A DNA stretch of 64,000 nt from Gambelia wislizenii (Eukaryota; Chordata; Lepidosauria; Squamata; Crotaphytidae). A model generated the notes under the pieces. That model made no database searches. It saw only the letters and a program-made list of their open reading frames with translations, and was not told the origin of the DNA. The stretch is from positions 74,720,001 to 74,784,000 of the forward strand of contig JAUMIR010000003.1 of the NCBI GenBank assembly GCA_030847615.1. Direction: 5' to 3'. Every line of letters begins with the position of its first letter. The first letter of the stretch is position 1. A program made the position numbers and the translations under genes. Below, in pieces: positions 25,771-35,075 of this stretch.

Positions 25771-25855
25771 AACCATGGAGCCCTTGTGATTGAACTTGCA
25801 ACGTTGTGGCTGCAGTACCAGCATTTAACCACTGTGCCACCAGGGCTCCCTACTT
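25771..25855 (-). mobile_element. tRNA-like SINE head
   Basis: On the minus strand GGGAGCCCTGGTGGCACAGT then GGTTAAATGCTGGTACTG contains a box A (TGGCACAGTGG), and GCAAGTTCAATCACAAGGGC contains a box B. The flanking LINE leader starts right behind it, so this may be the promoter of a composite element rather than an independent SINE. Confidence 0.6.
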
Positions 25856-25856
25856 T

Positions 25857-25907
<51 letters not shown>

Positions 25908-25908
25908 C
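25856..25908. repeat. (CTTT)n microsatellite
   Basis: About twelve uninterrupted TTTC units directly outside the tRNA-like head. Confidence 0.95.
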
Positions 25909-26059
25909 TAAATTATTCATTTTAAAACCAAAGCCTGGAAAATATATTTTTGAACAACAGCTCCTACAACCCATGTAGGCTGGATGATTTGGGGTGTTGT
26001 GGTCCTTCCCCCCCCCCCAAAGATATTTCCATGATCAAAAGAAACAAGCTACACACACT

Positions 26060-26445
26060 ATTAGAGGGCTTTCTCGGCTGTCGCCCCCAAATTGTGGAAC
26101 GGCCTGCCTGACGAGATCCGCCTATTGACATCATTAGACAGCTTTAAAAAGGCTGTCAAGACGGTTCTCTTCGGGCAGGCTTTTCCGGAATAGCTAACCC
26201 CGGCCTCAGGAACCCCCTCTGAAGGTTGCTTTTGGACCTCCAAACAGATGCTGCCTGCTTAAAAGGGTTTTTAACATATTGTATCATATATTGATTTTAA
26301 CTTGTATCAATTTAATAATGTTTTAAGGGGAGGGAGGGATTTTGGGTTGTTTTATACTGTCTACCATTTTATCGTTGTAAGCCGCCCCGATTGCTTGCAG
26401 AGGGGCGGGATATAAATAAATTTTGTTATTATTATTATTATTTGG
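26060..26445 (+). mobile_element. L2/CR1-superfamily LINE 3' end (not the CR1 family above)
   Basis: The plus strand encodes a C-terminal RT tail with WNGLPDEIRLLTSLDSFKKA then VKTVLFGQAFPE and a stop near 26191. About 250 bases of 3' UTR follow, ending GGCGGGATATAAATAAATTT and an ATT run. The WNxLP...FK motif and the GGATATAAATAA ending are typical of L2-like LINEs. 5' truncated. Confidence 0.75.
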
Positions 26446-27066
26446 CCTAAATCCTGGGGAGTGGGGGGAAAGAGATGTAGCTACGGGTGGAAGCAAAATG
26501 AGAATTCTGCTCTCTATGAAGTCTTTCTTCAGTTCCCAAATTTCTAGCATTTTAGAGAGATATTCAAATCGTTCACAGCTTCTGTTTGCATTCCCTTGGG
26601 AACTTTGTCTGCTGCTTTTCTTTGGATGCCTAAACTGTTTCTAAATGCTCAACTGAAGTCTTAAGTTACTGCAATGCTAGGAATTTGAGGACTGAACGAA
26701 AAATTAATTGGGGGACAGAAATTTTATTGTGTGGGGAGGAGGCAAGGATGGGTAAAATGGACCACTAAAACCCTACAAATGGACTACTTACTTATACTGT
26801 ACCAAGTCAAACTTATGGTCTATGTAGCTCAGTACTGACTGGTTTCAGGCAAAGTATTTCCTGCTATGGGGGTTTCAGCATTCAAAGTGTGTTTTCTGCC
26901 ACTGAGCTCTGGCCTTCCCACAATTTTCTCAATTAGTATAATAACATGGAAAATATAACCTTGTTTCTTTTTGAGAATGCTTTAATATGCCAAGGTCTGC
27001 CCACCCAGTTCTTTTTATCTGCCCATGTTTGTTACCATTCCCTTTCCTCCACAATCTCTGTTGTCT

Positions 27067-27402
27067 GATGTCATTGCTTCTCCCAGTAACCCTCCCCCCC
27101 CGTCCTTTGTTGTCCCTTCCCCTGCTGGGATCATAATCTTCTGTTGTCAATGGTGCATCTTTTATTACTCTAGAGCAGAGGTTTTCAAACTTTGGTTCTC
27201 CAGATTTTGAGACTTTAACTCCCAGGATTCCTGAGCATTAGCCATATTGGCTGGGACTTTTGGGAGTTAAAGTCAAAAACATCTGGAAGACTAAAGGTTG
27301 AAAACCATTGCTCTAAAGGCTCACTTACACTGATGTAAATATTAATACATTACCTGAATAATTGTGATGGCTATAGCTTATGGAGGAAAAGCTTTTAAAT
27401 AA
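27067..27402 (+). repeat. Inverted repeat, left arm (partner 34429-34889)
   Basis: From TTGCTTCTCCCAGTAACC through CTGTTGTCAATGGTGCATCT, a hAT-like MITE, CTTACACTGATGTAAATATT and GAGGAAAAGCTTTTAAATAA, this is the reverse complement of 34889-34429 at high but incomplete identity. The similarity ends at both sides. The right arm has one extra MITE. This could be two copies of one dispersed repeat or an inverted duplication. Confidence 0.8.
27176..27311. mobile_element. hAT-like MITE, palindromic
   Basis: CAGAGGTTTTCAAACTTTGG at the left and GTTGAAAACCATTG at the right are inverted, and the inside is an almost complete hairpin (TTTAACTCCCAGGATTCCTG against GGGAGTTAAAGTC). Flanks CTCTAGAG (27168-27175) and CTCTAAAG (27312-27319) form an 8-bp duplication with one mismatch, the length typical of hAT elements. 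Confidence 0.85.
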
Positions 27403-27781
27403 AACTCTGAGGTCCACTAGCCAAAAGCAGGTACAAAGTAATAGCTGGGGTAGAGAATCTATGTGCAAATGCCAGCTAAGGAACTGGAGCTAATTATCAA
27501 CTATGATTCATCAGGTGTAGACTAGGATGACCTGTGTTTATAAATCTATATCTGAGTTACTCTACATCAGTGATTCTAACACAGTGCTAAAATTGGCTAG
27601 CAGTTCTGCACTAAGATCTGGCCATAAATAAGCAATTGATTATTAGGAGAGCGGCAAAACACCCTTGTCAAAGCAATTACTTTACAAGAAATAAACAGTG
27701 AGTCTGTGAGATACGTGACTGAGATAAAGCCAGCCAAAAAAGGAGGGTTCTATTTAATTTTTGCTTGCTATTATTAAACTT

Positions 27782-27903
27782 TGTTGTTGTGTGCCTTCAA
27801 GGGTTTTCTGAGGGCTGAGTGTGTGACTTTCACAAAGTAACCAAGTGGGCTTTCATGGCTGAGCAGTGATTCAAAAACTGGTCTCCAGAGTCATAGTCCA
27901 AAT
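27782..27903 (-). mobile_element. Sauria-type SINE, degraded
   Basis: TTGTTGTTGTGTGCCTTCAA, then AACCAAGTGGGCTTTCATGG and GGTCTCCAGAGTCATAGTCC follow the inverted SINE order with a large internal deletion. Confidence 0.75.
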
Positions 27904-28050
27904 CGCCACCATACTGCTGGAAGTCAAAAGTCATTTCTTTTATACTGTACATTACCCAGAAGTCTGTCAGTATATTCCTATCTACTTTATGCCCACACAA
28001 GGTACAGATCTAAATCTCTCCCAAATATACCTATTTCAGCTCTTTGGCAA

Positions 28051-28183
28051 GGAGCCAGCATGGCATAATGTTCTGAGTGTTGGGCTAGAATTCAAATCAC
28101 CGCTTGGCTATGAAAACCCACTGGATGACCTTGGGCAAGTCATCATCATAAATTGGAAACAACTTGAAGGCACACAACAACAA
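28051..28183 (+). mobile_element. Sauria-type SINE
   Basis: GGAGCCAGCATGGCATAATG is the tRNA-like head; CACTGGATGACCTTGGGCAA is the body; ACTTGAAGGCACACAACAAC is the tail. Part of the middle is deleted. Confidence 0.82.
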
Positions 28184-28753
28184 GGCTTTTTGGTAGTTTG
28201 TACAATATTGTTCTTTAATGGGAAAACTACAGCCGGTTATACTGGGTTTCTAATCATAATGTTTGATGTTATCTATAAGGCTTTGAAAATTCAAAATAGA
28301 GATTGTTCTGACCACTGGGCAAAAACAGCCAAACCCAACCCTCTCAAATGGAGTCTCTCTTATACACAAGTCCTGGTGGCCTGGCTTTTACAAGATGTCA
28401 GTAGCTTCATGGAGGTTAGGTATAATACTCATTTTGTCTCTTTCTTTATCTGGTTTATCCAAGTGTACTTCTTTGGAAGTCACTCTTCACTGGTTAAAAC
28501 TTTTGATCCACTGGCAGCCCAATTATTTTTTTCAAACGTGTCATCTTTCTATAAAACTATCCAGAGTGATGTACAAAAATAAAGCAAAATTTGAAAAAAA
28601 TGCTAAATATGTTTGAACAATAAAAATAAACAACATTCAGTCACTTTTGTCTTCAATTTTTACATAGTGGCAATCCCTTTTTGACAAGAAGTTTTGATCT
28701 GCATCACTGTTACAATCTCACTACATTTATTCTTCTCTTCTAACTTAGATGTA

Positions 28754-28980
28754 CATTTGTCCCTTCATATTCGCTGGGGTTTGGTTCCAGGATCCCCCAT
28801 GGATAACAAAATCCGTGAATACTCAAGTCCCATTATATGCAATGGCAAAGCAAAGTGGTGTCCCTTATATAAGATGGCAAAATCAAGGTTTGCTTTTTGG
28901 ATTATTATTTTAAGAATATTTTCAAGCTGTGAATACTTAAATCTGTGGATACCAAATCCATGAATATGGAAGGACAACTG
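28754..28980. mobile_element. pogo/Tigger-like MITE
   Basis: The right end GAATATGGAAGGACAACTG is the inverse of the left end CATTTGTCCCTTCATATTC with a few mismatches, and both are flanked by TA (28752-28753 and 28981-28982). No transposase. The internal sequence AAGCAAACCTTGATTTTGCC (inverse strand) is shared with the copy at 37339-37567, which lies in the other orientation. Confidence 0.8.
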
Positions 28981-29238
28981 TACATCTTTATCTACTTTAA
29001 AAAATACCACAGGCACAATGTAAATGTACAGAAATAAGAATTAATTAATTACTCTATGGAGGGAGCAATTTTTTTACTAGCAAAGCTAGATAAGTGATAT
29101 GTTGAAAGACTAGGAAAGAGTTCTGAATTCTATTAATTCCACCAATAACATCATCCCAGAGTAACTCAAAAAAGTTTAGGATTTTCTTTTGTTTTATTGT
29201 TTCTGGCTTCAGTGCAAAAAGTACTATTTCTGTAGGAG

Positions 29239-29817
29239 TTTGAATTTTTTTAAACTCTTGGGAGAGGCTGCTTGTTGCAGAGGGGTGGGGCTTCTGTGAG
29301 TATGATTTTTTAAAAACTCTTGGGAGAGGCTGCTTGTTGCAGAGCGGCTGAAGCTTCTGTAAGTTTGAATTTTTTTAAACTCTTGGGAGAGGCTGCTTGT
29401 TGCAGAGGGGTGGGGCTTCTGTGAGCTTGAAATTTTTTTTTAGTTTGAATTTTTTTAAACTCTTGGGAGAGGCTGCTTGTTGCAGAGGGGTGGGGCTTCT
29501 GTGAGTTTGAATTTTTTTAAACTCTTGGGAGAGGCTGCTTGTTGCAGAGTGGCTGGAGCTTCCGTGAGTTTGAATTTTTTTTAACTCTTGGGAGAGGCTG
29601 CTTGTTGCAGAGGGGTGGGGCTTCTGTGAGTTTGAATTTTTTTAAACTCTTGGGAGAGGCTGCTTGTTGCAGAGCGGCTGGAGCTTCCATGAGTTTGAAT
29701 TTTTTAAAACTCTTGGGAGAGGCTGCTTGTTGCAGAGGGGTAGAGCTTCTGTGAGTTTGAATTTTTTTAAACTCTTGGGAGAGGCTGCTTGTTGCAGAGG
29801 GGTGGGGTGAGTTTGAG
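29239..29817 (+). repeat. 62-bp tandem monomer array in the CR1 5' region
   Basis: Nine units of TTTGAATTTTTTTAAACTCT, then TGGGAGAGGCTGCTTGTTGC and a variable end. Two unit types are visible: type A with GAGGGGTGGGGCTTCTGTGAG-like ends and type B with GCGGCTGGAGCTTCC-like ends. The order is A B A A B A B A A, with a short extra TTGAAATTTTTTTTTAG piece between units 3 and 4; the last unit is shortened. The array ends 100 bases before the ORF1 start. By analogy with the monomers of some mammalian L1 promoters it may be the CR1 promoter (inference). Confidence 0.92.
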
Positions 29818-29917
29818 TGGCCAAGCCAAAAAAAAAAAAAATACAGCATACTTAAAAGTACAGCATAGAGTTTTCAGCATTAACTAAGAGTTCTTAGATT
29901 ACCTAAAAGCTCTCACC

Positions 29918-30894
29918 ATGGACACTGAGGGGACTGCTGCAGTCACCTGCAACACTTGTGGGATGTTTGTCTTCTTGTCTACAGACGTGGGGAACTTCAC
30001 ATGCATCAAGTGCAAGTTGGTAGCCCTCTTGGAGGAGAAAGTCCAGCAGCTGGAGACTAGGGTAGCTACACTTCAACATATTCGGGAGCAAGAGGTTTTC
30101 CTGGACAGAACAGAACAAACAGTCTTGGACGGGGACCGCACAGAGGAACTGGCTGGGGAGGAGAGGGTCACTCCACAGACACAGGAGGTAGACAGCTGGA
30201 AGAATGTCACACACAGAACAAGAAAATCCATGGATATTTCAAGCAGCTTGCAGCTACAGAATCGATTCGAAGCCCTCTCTCTTATCAAGGACAATGAGGA
30301 AGAACAGCATGGACAGACTTTAGGGGCAGAGCAGGGAACCTTGAGAGGACCACCGCAAGGAACAGCAGCTGCGAAGCCTCGTGGGAGGCATGTGGTGGTG
30401 GTGTGAGACTCCTTGCTGCGGGGTACAGAAGCAGTGGTTTGTGGGCCTGACAAGATGTCTCGGGAGGTGTGTTGTCCCCCTGGGGCAAGATCCGTGATGT
30501 GACAGAGAGGCTAACAAGACTCATCAAGCCTATGGATCATTACCCCTTCCTTTTGGTCCATGTGGGAACCAATGATACTGCAAGGCACAGCTTTCCGAAG
30601 ATCAGAAGAGATTATGAGGCTCTGGGGAGGAAGCTGAAAGAAATGGATGCACAGGTTGTCATCTCGTCTCTTTTGCCAGTTGAAGGGCATGGTCCAGGAA
30701 GGGAGAGGAAAATAGCCAACGTAAACAACAGGCTCCGTAGATGGTGTCGCCGAGAACAATTTGGATTCTTGGATCATGGACTGCGCTTCCATGAGGAGGG
30801 ACTTCTGGCAAGAGATGGGGTGCATCTCACACCAGTTGGTAGAAACGTTTTTGCCTACAGTCTCAAGAATTTGATCAGGAGGGCTTTAAACTGA
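29918..30894 (+). pseudogene. CR1 ORF1 (broken): zinc-binding start plus SGNH esterase-like domain
   Basis: The frame starts in a good context (CACCATGG). Residues 9-40 hold a C-x2-C ... C-x2-C pair (TCNTCGMF and FTCIKCKL), followed by a coiled-coil-like VALLEEKVQQLETRVATLQ. It stays open for 162 codons to a TGA at 30404-30406. This stop replaces the glycine codon of the GDS catalytic block, since DSLLRGTEAVV continues in frame just after it. A one-base loss near 30485 then shifts the frame, and the rest continues as KIRDVTERL, HVGTND (block III) and DGVHLTPVG (block V, Asp-His) to a stop at 30894. Non-functional as read. Confidence 0.88.
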
Positions 30895-30961
30895 GTCATA
30901 TGGGGGAGGGAGACAGTATTCTGAAGGCAAAAGAGCTGGAGAAAATAGTCAAGCTGTCATA

Positions 30962-33398
30962 GAGGGAACAAACCAAACAGCGCAAGGACCCAACAGTGGG
31001 AGGCAAAAAAACTTGCACAGGGAGCAGGTAAAGGGAACACATGGTCTTAGATGTCTCTACACTAATGCACAGAGCATGGGAAATAAGCAAGATGAACTTG
31101 AACTCCTAGCACTACAAAGCAAGTATGATATAATAGGCATTACTGAAACCTGGTGGGATGAGTCGCATGATTGGAATGTAGGAATCAAGGGGTATAACCT
31201 TTATAAGAGAAACAGGCCAAACAAGAGAGGAGGAGGAATAGCATTATATGTCAGGGATATTTACACCAGTGAAGAGACCCATGACATCAATACTGGAAGC
31301 CAGGTGGAGAGCATCTGGATAAAAATTAAAGGGGAGGGAAACAACAGGGATGTTATTGTGGGACTCTACTACAGACCCCCAAGTCAGACGGAGGAATTGG
31401 ATGATGCCTTTCTAGAACAGATGAACACACACACAGAAAGGAGAGATGTAGTAGTGATGGGTGACTTCAACTATCCTGATATTTGCTGGAAATCTAACTC
31501 AACCAAAACTTCAAGGTCTAGCAAATTCCTTACTTGCCTGGAAGACAATTTCATGGTCCAAAAGGTGGAAGAGGTAACAAGGGGGTCAGCTATTTTAGAT
31601 CTGATCCTAACCAACAGGGATGACCTGGTTAATGGGGTGCAAGTGGTGGTATCCTTAGGTGAGAGTGACCATGTTCTCCTGGAATTTGGTATAGAATGGA
31701 AAGGAGAATCCAGGCATAGTCAGACACGCATTCTCGACTTTAGGAGAGCTGATTTCAATAAACTCAGGGAAATACTGGGGGTGATCCCATGGTCAAGAAT
31801 ACTAAAAGAGAAGAGACCTCAAGATGGATGGGACTTTCTCAAAAGGGAGATACTGAAGACACAATTTCAAACAGTACCATTGAGGAAGAAAAATGGGAGG
31901 TGTCTCAAGAAACCAGGATGGATGACTAAAGAAATTTCAACAGAGCTAAGTTTTAAACGGAACATGTATAGGAAATGGAAAAAGGGGGAAATCACCAAAG
32001 AAGAATTCAAACAGATAGCGAAGACATGTAGGAGTATAGTCAGAAAAGCTGAAGTGCAGAATGAGCTCAGGCTTGCTAGAGAGGTTAAGAACAATAACAA
32101 GGGTTTTTTTGGGTATGTCCGCAGCAAAAGGAGGAAGAAGGAAATGGTAGGGCCACTATGCGGAGAAGATGGCAAAATGCTAACAGGGGACAGAGAAAAG
32201 GCAGAATTACTCAACACCTTCTTTGCCTCGGTGTTTTCAGAAAAGGAAAAGGGGGACCAACCTGAGGATAAAGGAACAGAGGACACAATAGGGGAAATCC
32301 AGCACAGAATAAGCAAAGAGATAGTACAGGAATACCTTCTTGATCTAAACGAATTTAAATCTCCAGGACCAGATGAACTACATCCAAGAGTATTAAAAGA
32401 GCTGGCAAATATACTCTCAGAGCCATTGGCAATAATCTTTGAGAACTCCTGGAGAACAGGAGAAGTCCCAGCAGACTGGAGGAGGGCAAACGTTGTCCCC
32501 ATCTTCAAAAAGGGGAAAAAAGAAGATCCCAACAATTATCGTCCAGTTAGTCTGACATCAATTCCAGGGAAGACTCTAGAGCAGATAATTAAACAGAGAG
32601 TCTGTGAACATTTAGAAGGCAATGCCATAATCACAAAAAGTCAACATGGGTTTCAGAGTAACAAGTCATGCCAGACTAATCTGATCTCTTTTTTTGATAA
32701 AATTACCACCTTGGTAGATGAAGGGAACACTGTGGATATCGCATACCTTGATTTCAGTAAGGCCTTTGACAAGGTTCCCCATGACATTCTTGCAAACAAG
32801 CTTGTAAAATGTGGGCTAGACAAGTTAACTGTTCAATGGATTTGTAATTGGTTGACCAGCCGAACCCAAAGGGTGCTCAGCAATGGCTCCTCTTCATCTT
32901 GAAAGATGTGACCAGTGGGGTGCCACAGGGTTCTGTCCTGGGCCCAGTGCTATTCAACATCTTTATCAATGACTTGGATGAGGGAATTAGGGGCACCACA
33001 ATTCAAAAAGGATATTGACAAATTGGCGTGTCCAGAGAAGGGCAACTAAAATGGTGAAAGGTCTGGAAACCATGCCTTATGAGAAGAGACTTAGGGAGTT
33101 GGGTATGTTTAGCCTGGAAAAAAGACGGTTAAGAGGCGATATGATAGCCCTGTTTAAGTATTTGAAGGGGTGTCACATTGAGGATGGAGCAAGCTTGTTT
33201 TCTGCTGCTCCAGAGATTGGAACACGGAGCAATGGATGCAAGCTCCAGGAACAGAGATTCCACCTCAACATTAGGAGGAACTTTTTGACAGTAAGAGCTG
33301 TTCAGCAGTGGAACACGCTCCCTCGGAGCGTGGTGGGGTCTCCTTCCTTGGAGGTCTTTAAACAGAGGCTGAATGGCCATCTGTCGGGGATGCTTTGA
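30962..33398 (+). pseudogene. CR1 ORF2 (broken): endonuclease and partial reverse transcriptase
   Basis: A 629-codon frame from 31013 to 32902 covers the endonuclease (LRCLYTNAQSMGNKQDEL, DIIGITETWW, VVMGDFNYPDICW, LDLILTNR, GESDHVLLEF) and the fingers/palm start of the RT (NYRPVSLTSIPGKTLEQII, QHGFQSNKSCQTNLISF, LDFSKAFDKVPHD). One G is missing near 32901 compared with the sister copy at 12.8 kb, which shifts the frame just before [14 protein letters not shown]. About 95 bases later (near 32996) the sequence jumps to the C-terminal region, so the FADD catalytic box and the thumb are absent. The last 127 codons (33015-33398) are open: [49 protein letters not shown]. Confidence 0.93.
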
Positions 33399-33482
33399 TC
33401 ATGATTTCCTGCATGGCAGGGGGTTGGACTGGATGGCCCTCATGGTCTCTTCCAACTCTGCAGTTCTATGATTCTATGAATC

Positions 33483-33582
33483 CAAACCCATCAGGATTTA
33501 TGCAAGTGCCAAGAAAACCCTATGATAAGTTGGCTTTAAGGTCACCATAAGTCAGAAACTTGAAGGCACACAACAACAACAA
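33483..33582 (+). mobile_element. Sauria-type SINE, 3' part
   Basis: GCCAAGAAAACCCTATGATA, GGTCACCATAAGTCAGAAAC and TTGAAGGCACACAACAACAA are the 3' half and tail of the SINE. The element abuts the CR1 3' end. Confidence 0.85.
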
Positions 33583-34508
33583 AGTATGTTTTGAATCACA
33601 ATGGATCCTCATATACTGTTTAAATGCAATTCCAATTTGCCTAGTCTATATTATCTATAAGGATTTTGGTAGATATATCTCATGTTTTGACATATCTAAA
33701 GTTTTGTTAACTAACAATTGAAAATATGCATACACAAGTGAACAAATACATGTAAATGAAATTACTTGCACTTCTTCTCCTCAGACCCTAGAAGCCTGTT
33801 ATATGGAACATTGGCATACCAAGCTGTCTTTCATAATGTAAATAAAGATATTTCGTTGATTTCCTTATTACGAAGCCACCATTTCTCACAACATAATCAT
33901 AAACATGTAGAATATTCTTTGTGTATTTGGCAGAGGCATTCATTCCAAAGAGAAATGGCCTTGACACAGCAAAATATTCCCATCCCACTTTGGGCAGCAG
34001 TTCAACATTTGTAGATATCTCCCTTTATTTCACAGGCGTGAAAAATTGACTGCTGGTGCAACATGGACCACTGGCAAAACAAGTGGAGAGGGAAATGAAC
34101 TGTCTCTTCTAGAAATCTCCAGGAACAGCAATTTGCCTTGATGCTAATCTGGGCAGTGGCTGCCCAAGTTAACATTAAAAAATGCAAACATTAAAGACCA
34201 GAAGTCTACTGGTTACTTCCAGGTGGGCTTCCCCCCACCCCACAAATTTTTGGCACTCCAAGAGCAGGAAATTAGCCTCCACCAATCCCGTCAAAATTGT
34301 TCACTTTTATTTTAAGCCTTCTTCCTCTGAATAAAAGTGGTGTAAAGCTAAAATTGTGTCTTGAAGTAAACTGAACACCCTCTTAACCATACTAGCAACA
34401 CCCTAACCCCTTTTTATTTTAAAAAAGCTTTTCCTCCATAGGCTATAGTCATCACAATTATTCAGATAATGTATTAATATTTACATCAGTGTAAGTGAGC
34501 CTTTAGAG

Positions 34509-34643
34509 CAGCAATTCCCAAACTTTGGTCCTCCAAGTGTTTTGGACTTCAGCTCCCAGATGCACCAGCCAGCTTGGCCAGCAGTCAGGAACCTGGGAGC
34601 TGAAATTCAAAACATCTGGAGGACTAAAGTTTGGGAACCACTG
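34509..34643. mobile_element. hAT-like MITE (younger insertion)
   Basis: Ends CAGCAATTCCCAAACTTTGG and AAGTTTGGGAACCACTG are inverted. A perfect 8-bp duplication CTTTAGAG flanks it (34501-34508 and 34644-34651). It is absent from the left arm of the inverted pair, so it is younger than the pair's divergence. Confidence 0.88.
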
Positions 34644-34651
34644 CTTTAGAG

Positions 34652-34786
34652 CAATGGTTTTCAACTTTTAGTCTTCCAGATTTTTTTTTACTTCAATCCC
34701 AAAAGTCCTGGCCAGTATGGCTAATGCTCAGGAATTCTGGGAAGTGAAATCCCAAAATCTGGAAAACCAAAGGTTGAAAACCACTG
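34652..34786. mobile_element. hAT-like MITE (older, shared by both arms)
   Basis: Ends CAATGGTTTTCAACTTTTAG and AAGGTTGAAAACCACTG. It corresponds to the MITE at 27176-27311 because the flanks on both sides also match. Its left target copy is the CTTTAGAG used by the younger MITE; the right one is CTCTAGAG at 34789-34796. Confidence 0.82.
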
Positions 34787-35075
34787 CTCTCTAGAGTAAT
34801 AAAAGATGCACCATTGACAACAGGAGGTTATGATCTCAGCAGCAAGAGAGACAACAAAGGACAGGGAATAATGGGAGAAGCAAAGACACTTGCAATTTAG
34901 GGAGGGGCATTTGGAATTCTCAGCCAGAAAGCTCTTAGGCCTCATTAAACTACAAACCCCAGAATTCCACAGGAGGCAGCTATAGCAGTTGAAGCAGAAT
35001 AATAGCACTACTGTATAACAGTATAGTGTGATAAAAGGTTTAAACCTTGGTCTAAGCGGTGCACAACTCGCAACA

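Larger units (their letters stand above)
29239..33480 (+). mobile_element. CR1 LINE, nearly full length but defective
   Basis: In order: a 62-bp tandem monomer array (29239-29817), a short leader, ORF1 (29918-30894, broken), ORF2 (about 30960-33398, broken and internally deleted) and a 3' end with TTCTATGATTCTATGA at 33465-33480. CR1 elements encode an ORF1 protein with a zinc-binding start and an esterase-like domain, and an ORF2 protein with apurinic-type endonuclease plus reverse transcriptase. All these parts are visible. Copies this long are rare because CR1 is usually 5'-truncated. A partial Sauria-type SINE follows directly. Confidence 0.94.
34429..34889 (-). repeat. Inverted repeat, right arm (partner 27067-27402)
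   Basis: Read on the minus strand it follows 27067-27402: GTCTTTGCTTCTCCC, CCTGTTGTCAATGGTGCATC, a hAT-like MITE, CTTACACTGATGTAAATATT, GGAGGAAAAGCTTTT. It is longer than the left arm because one more hAT-like MITE (34509-34643) is inserted. The two arms lie 7 kb apart on either side of the CR1 element. Confidence 0.8.

Noticed and set aside
27866..28582. 238-codon plus-strand frame
   Set aside because: It runs through two SINE copies (27782-27903 and 28051-28183) of opposite orientation and shows no family motif, so it is a chance frame.
29239..29817. CRISPR-like array
   Set aside because: Repeats are directly adjacent, have no unique spacers, and precede a CR1 ORF1 in a vertebrate genome.
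29517..29849. Repeated-motif protein on the minus strand of the monomer array
   Set aside because: It is a translation of the 62-bp tandem repeat; the periodic peptide follows from the DNA period of the array.
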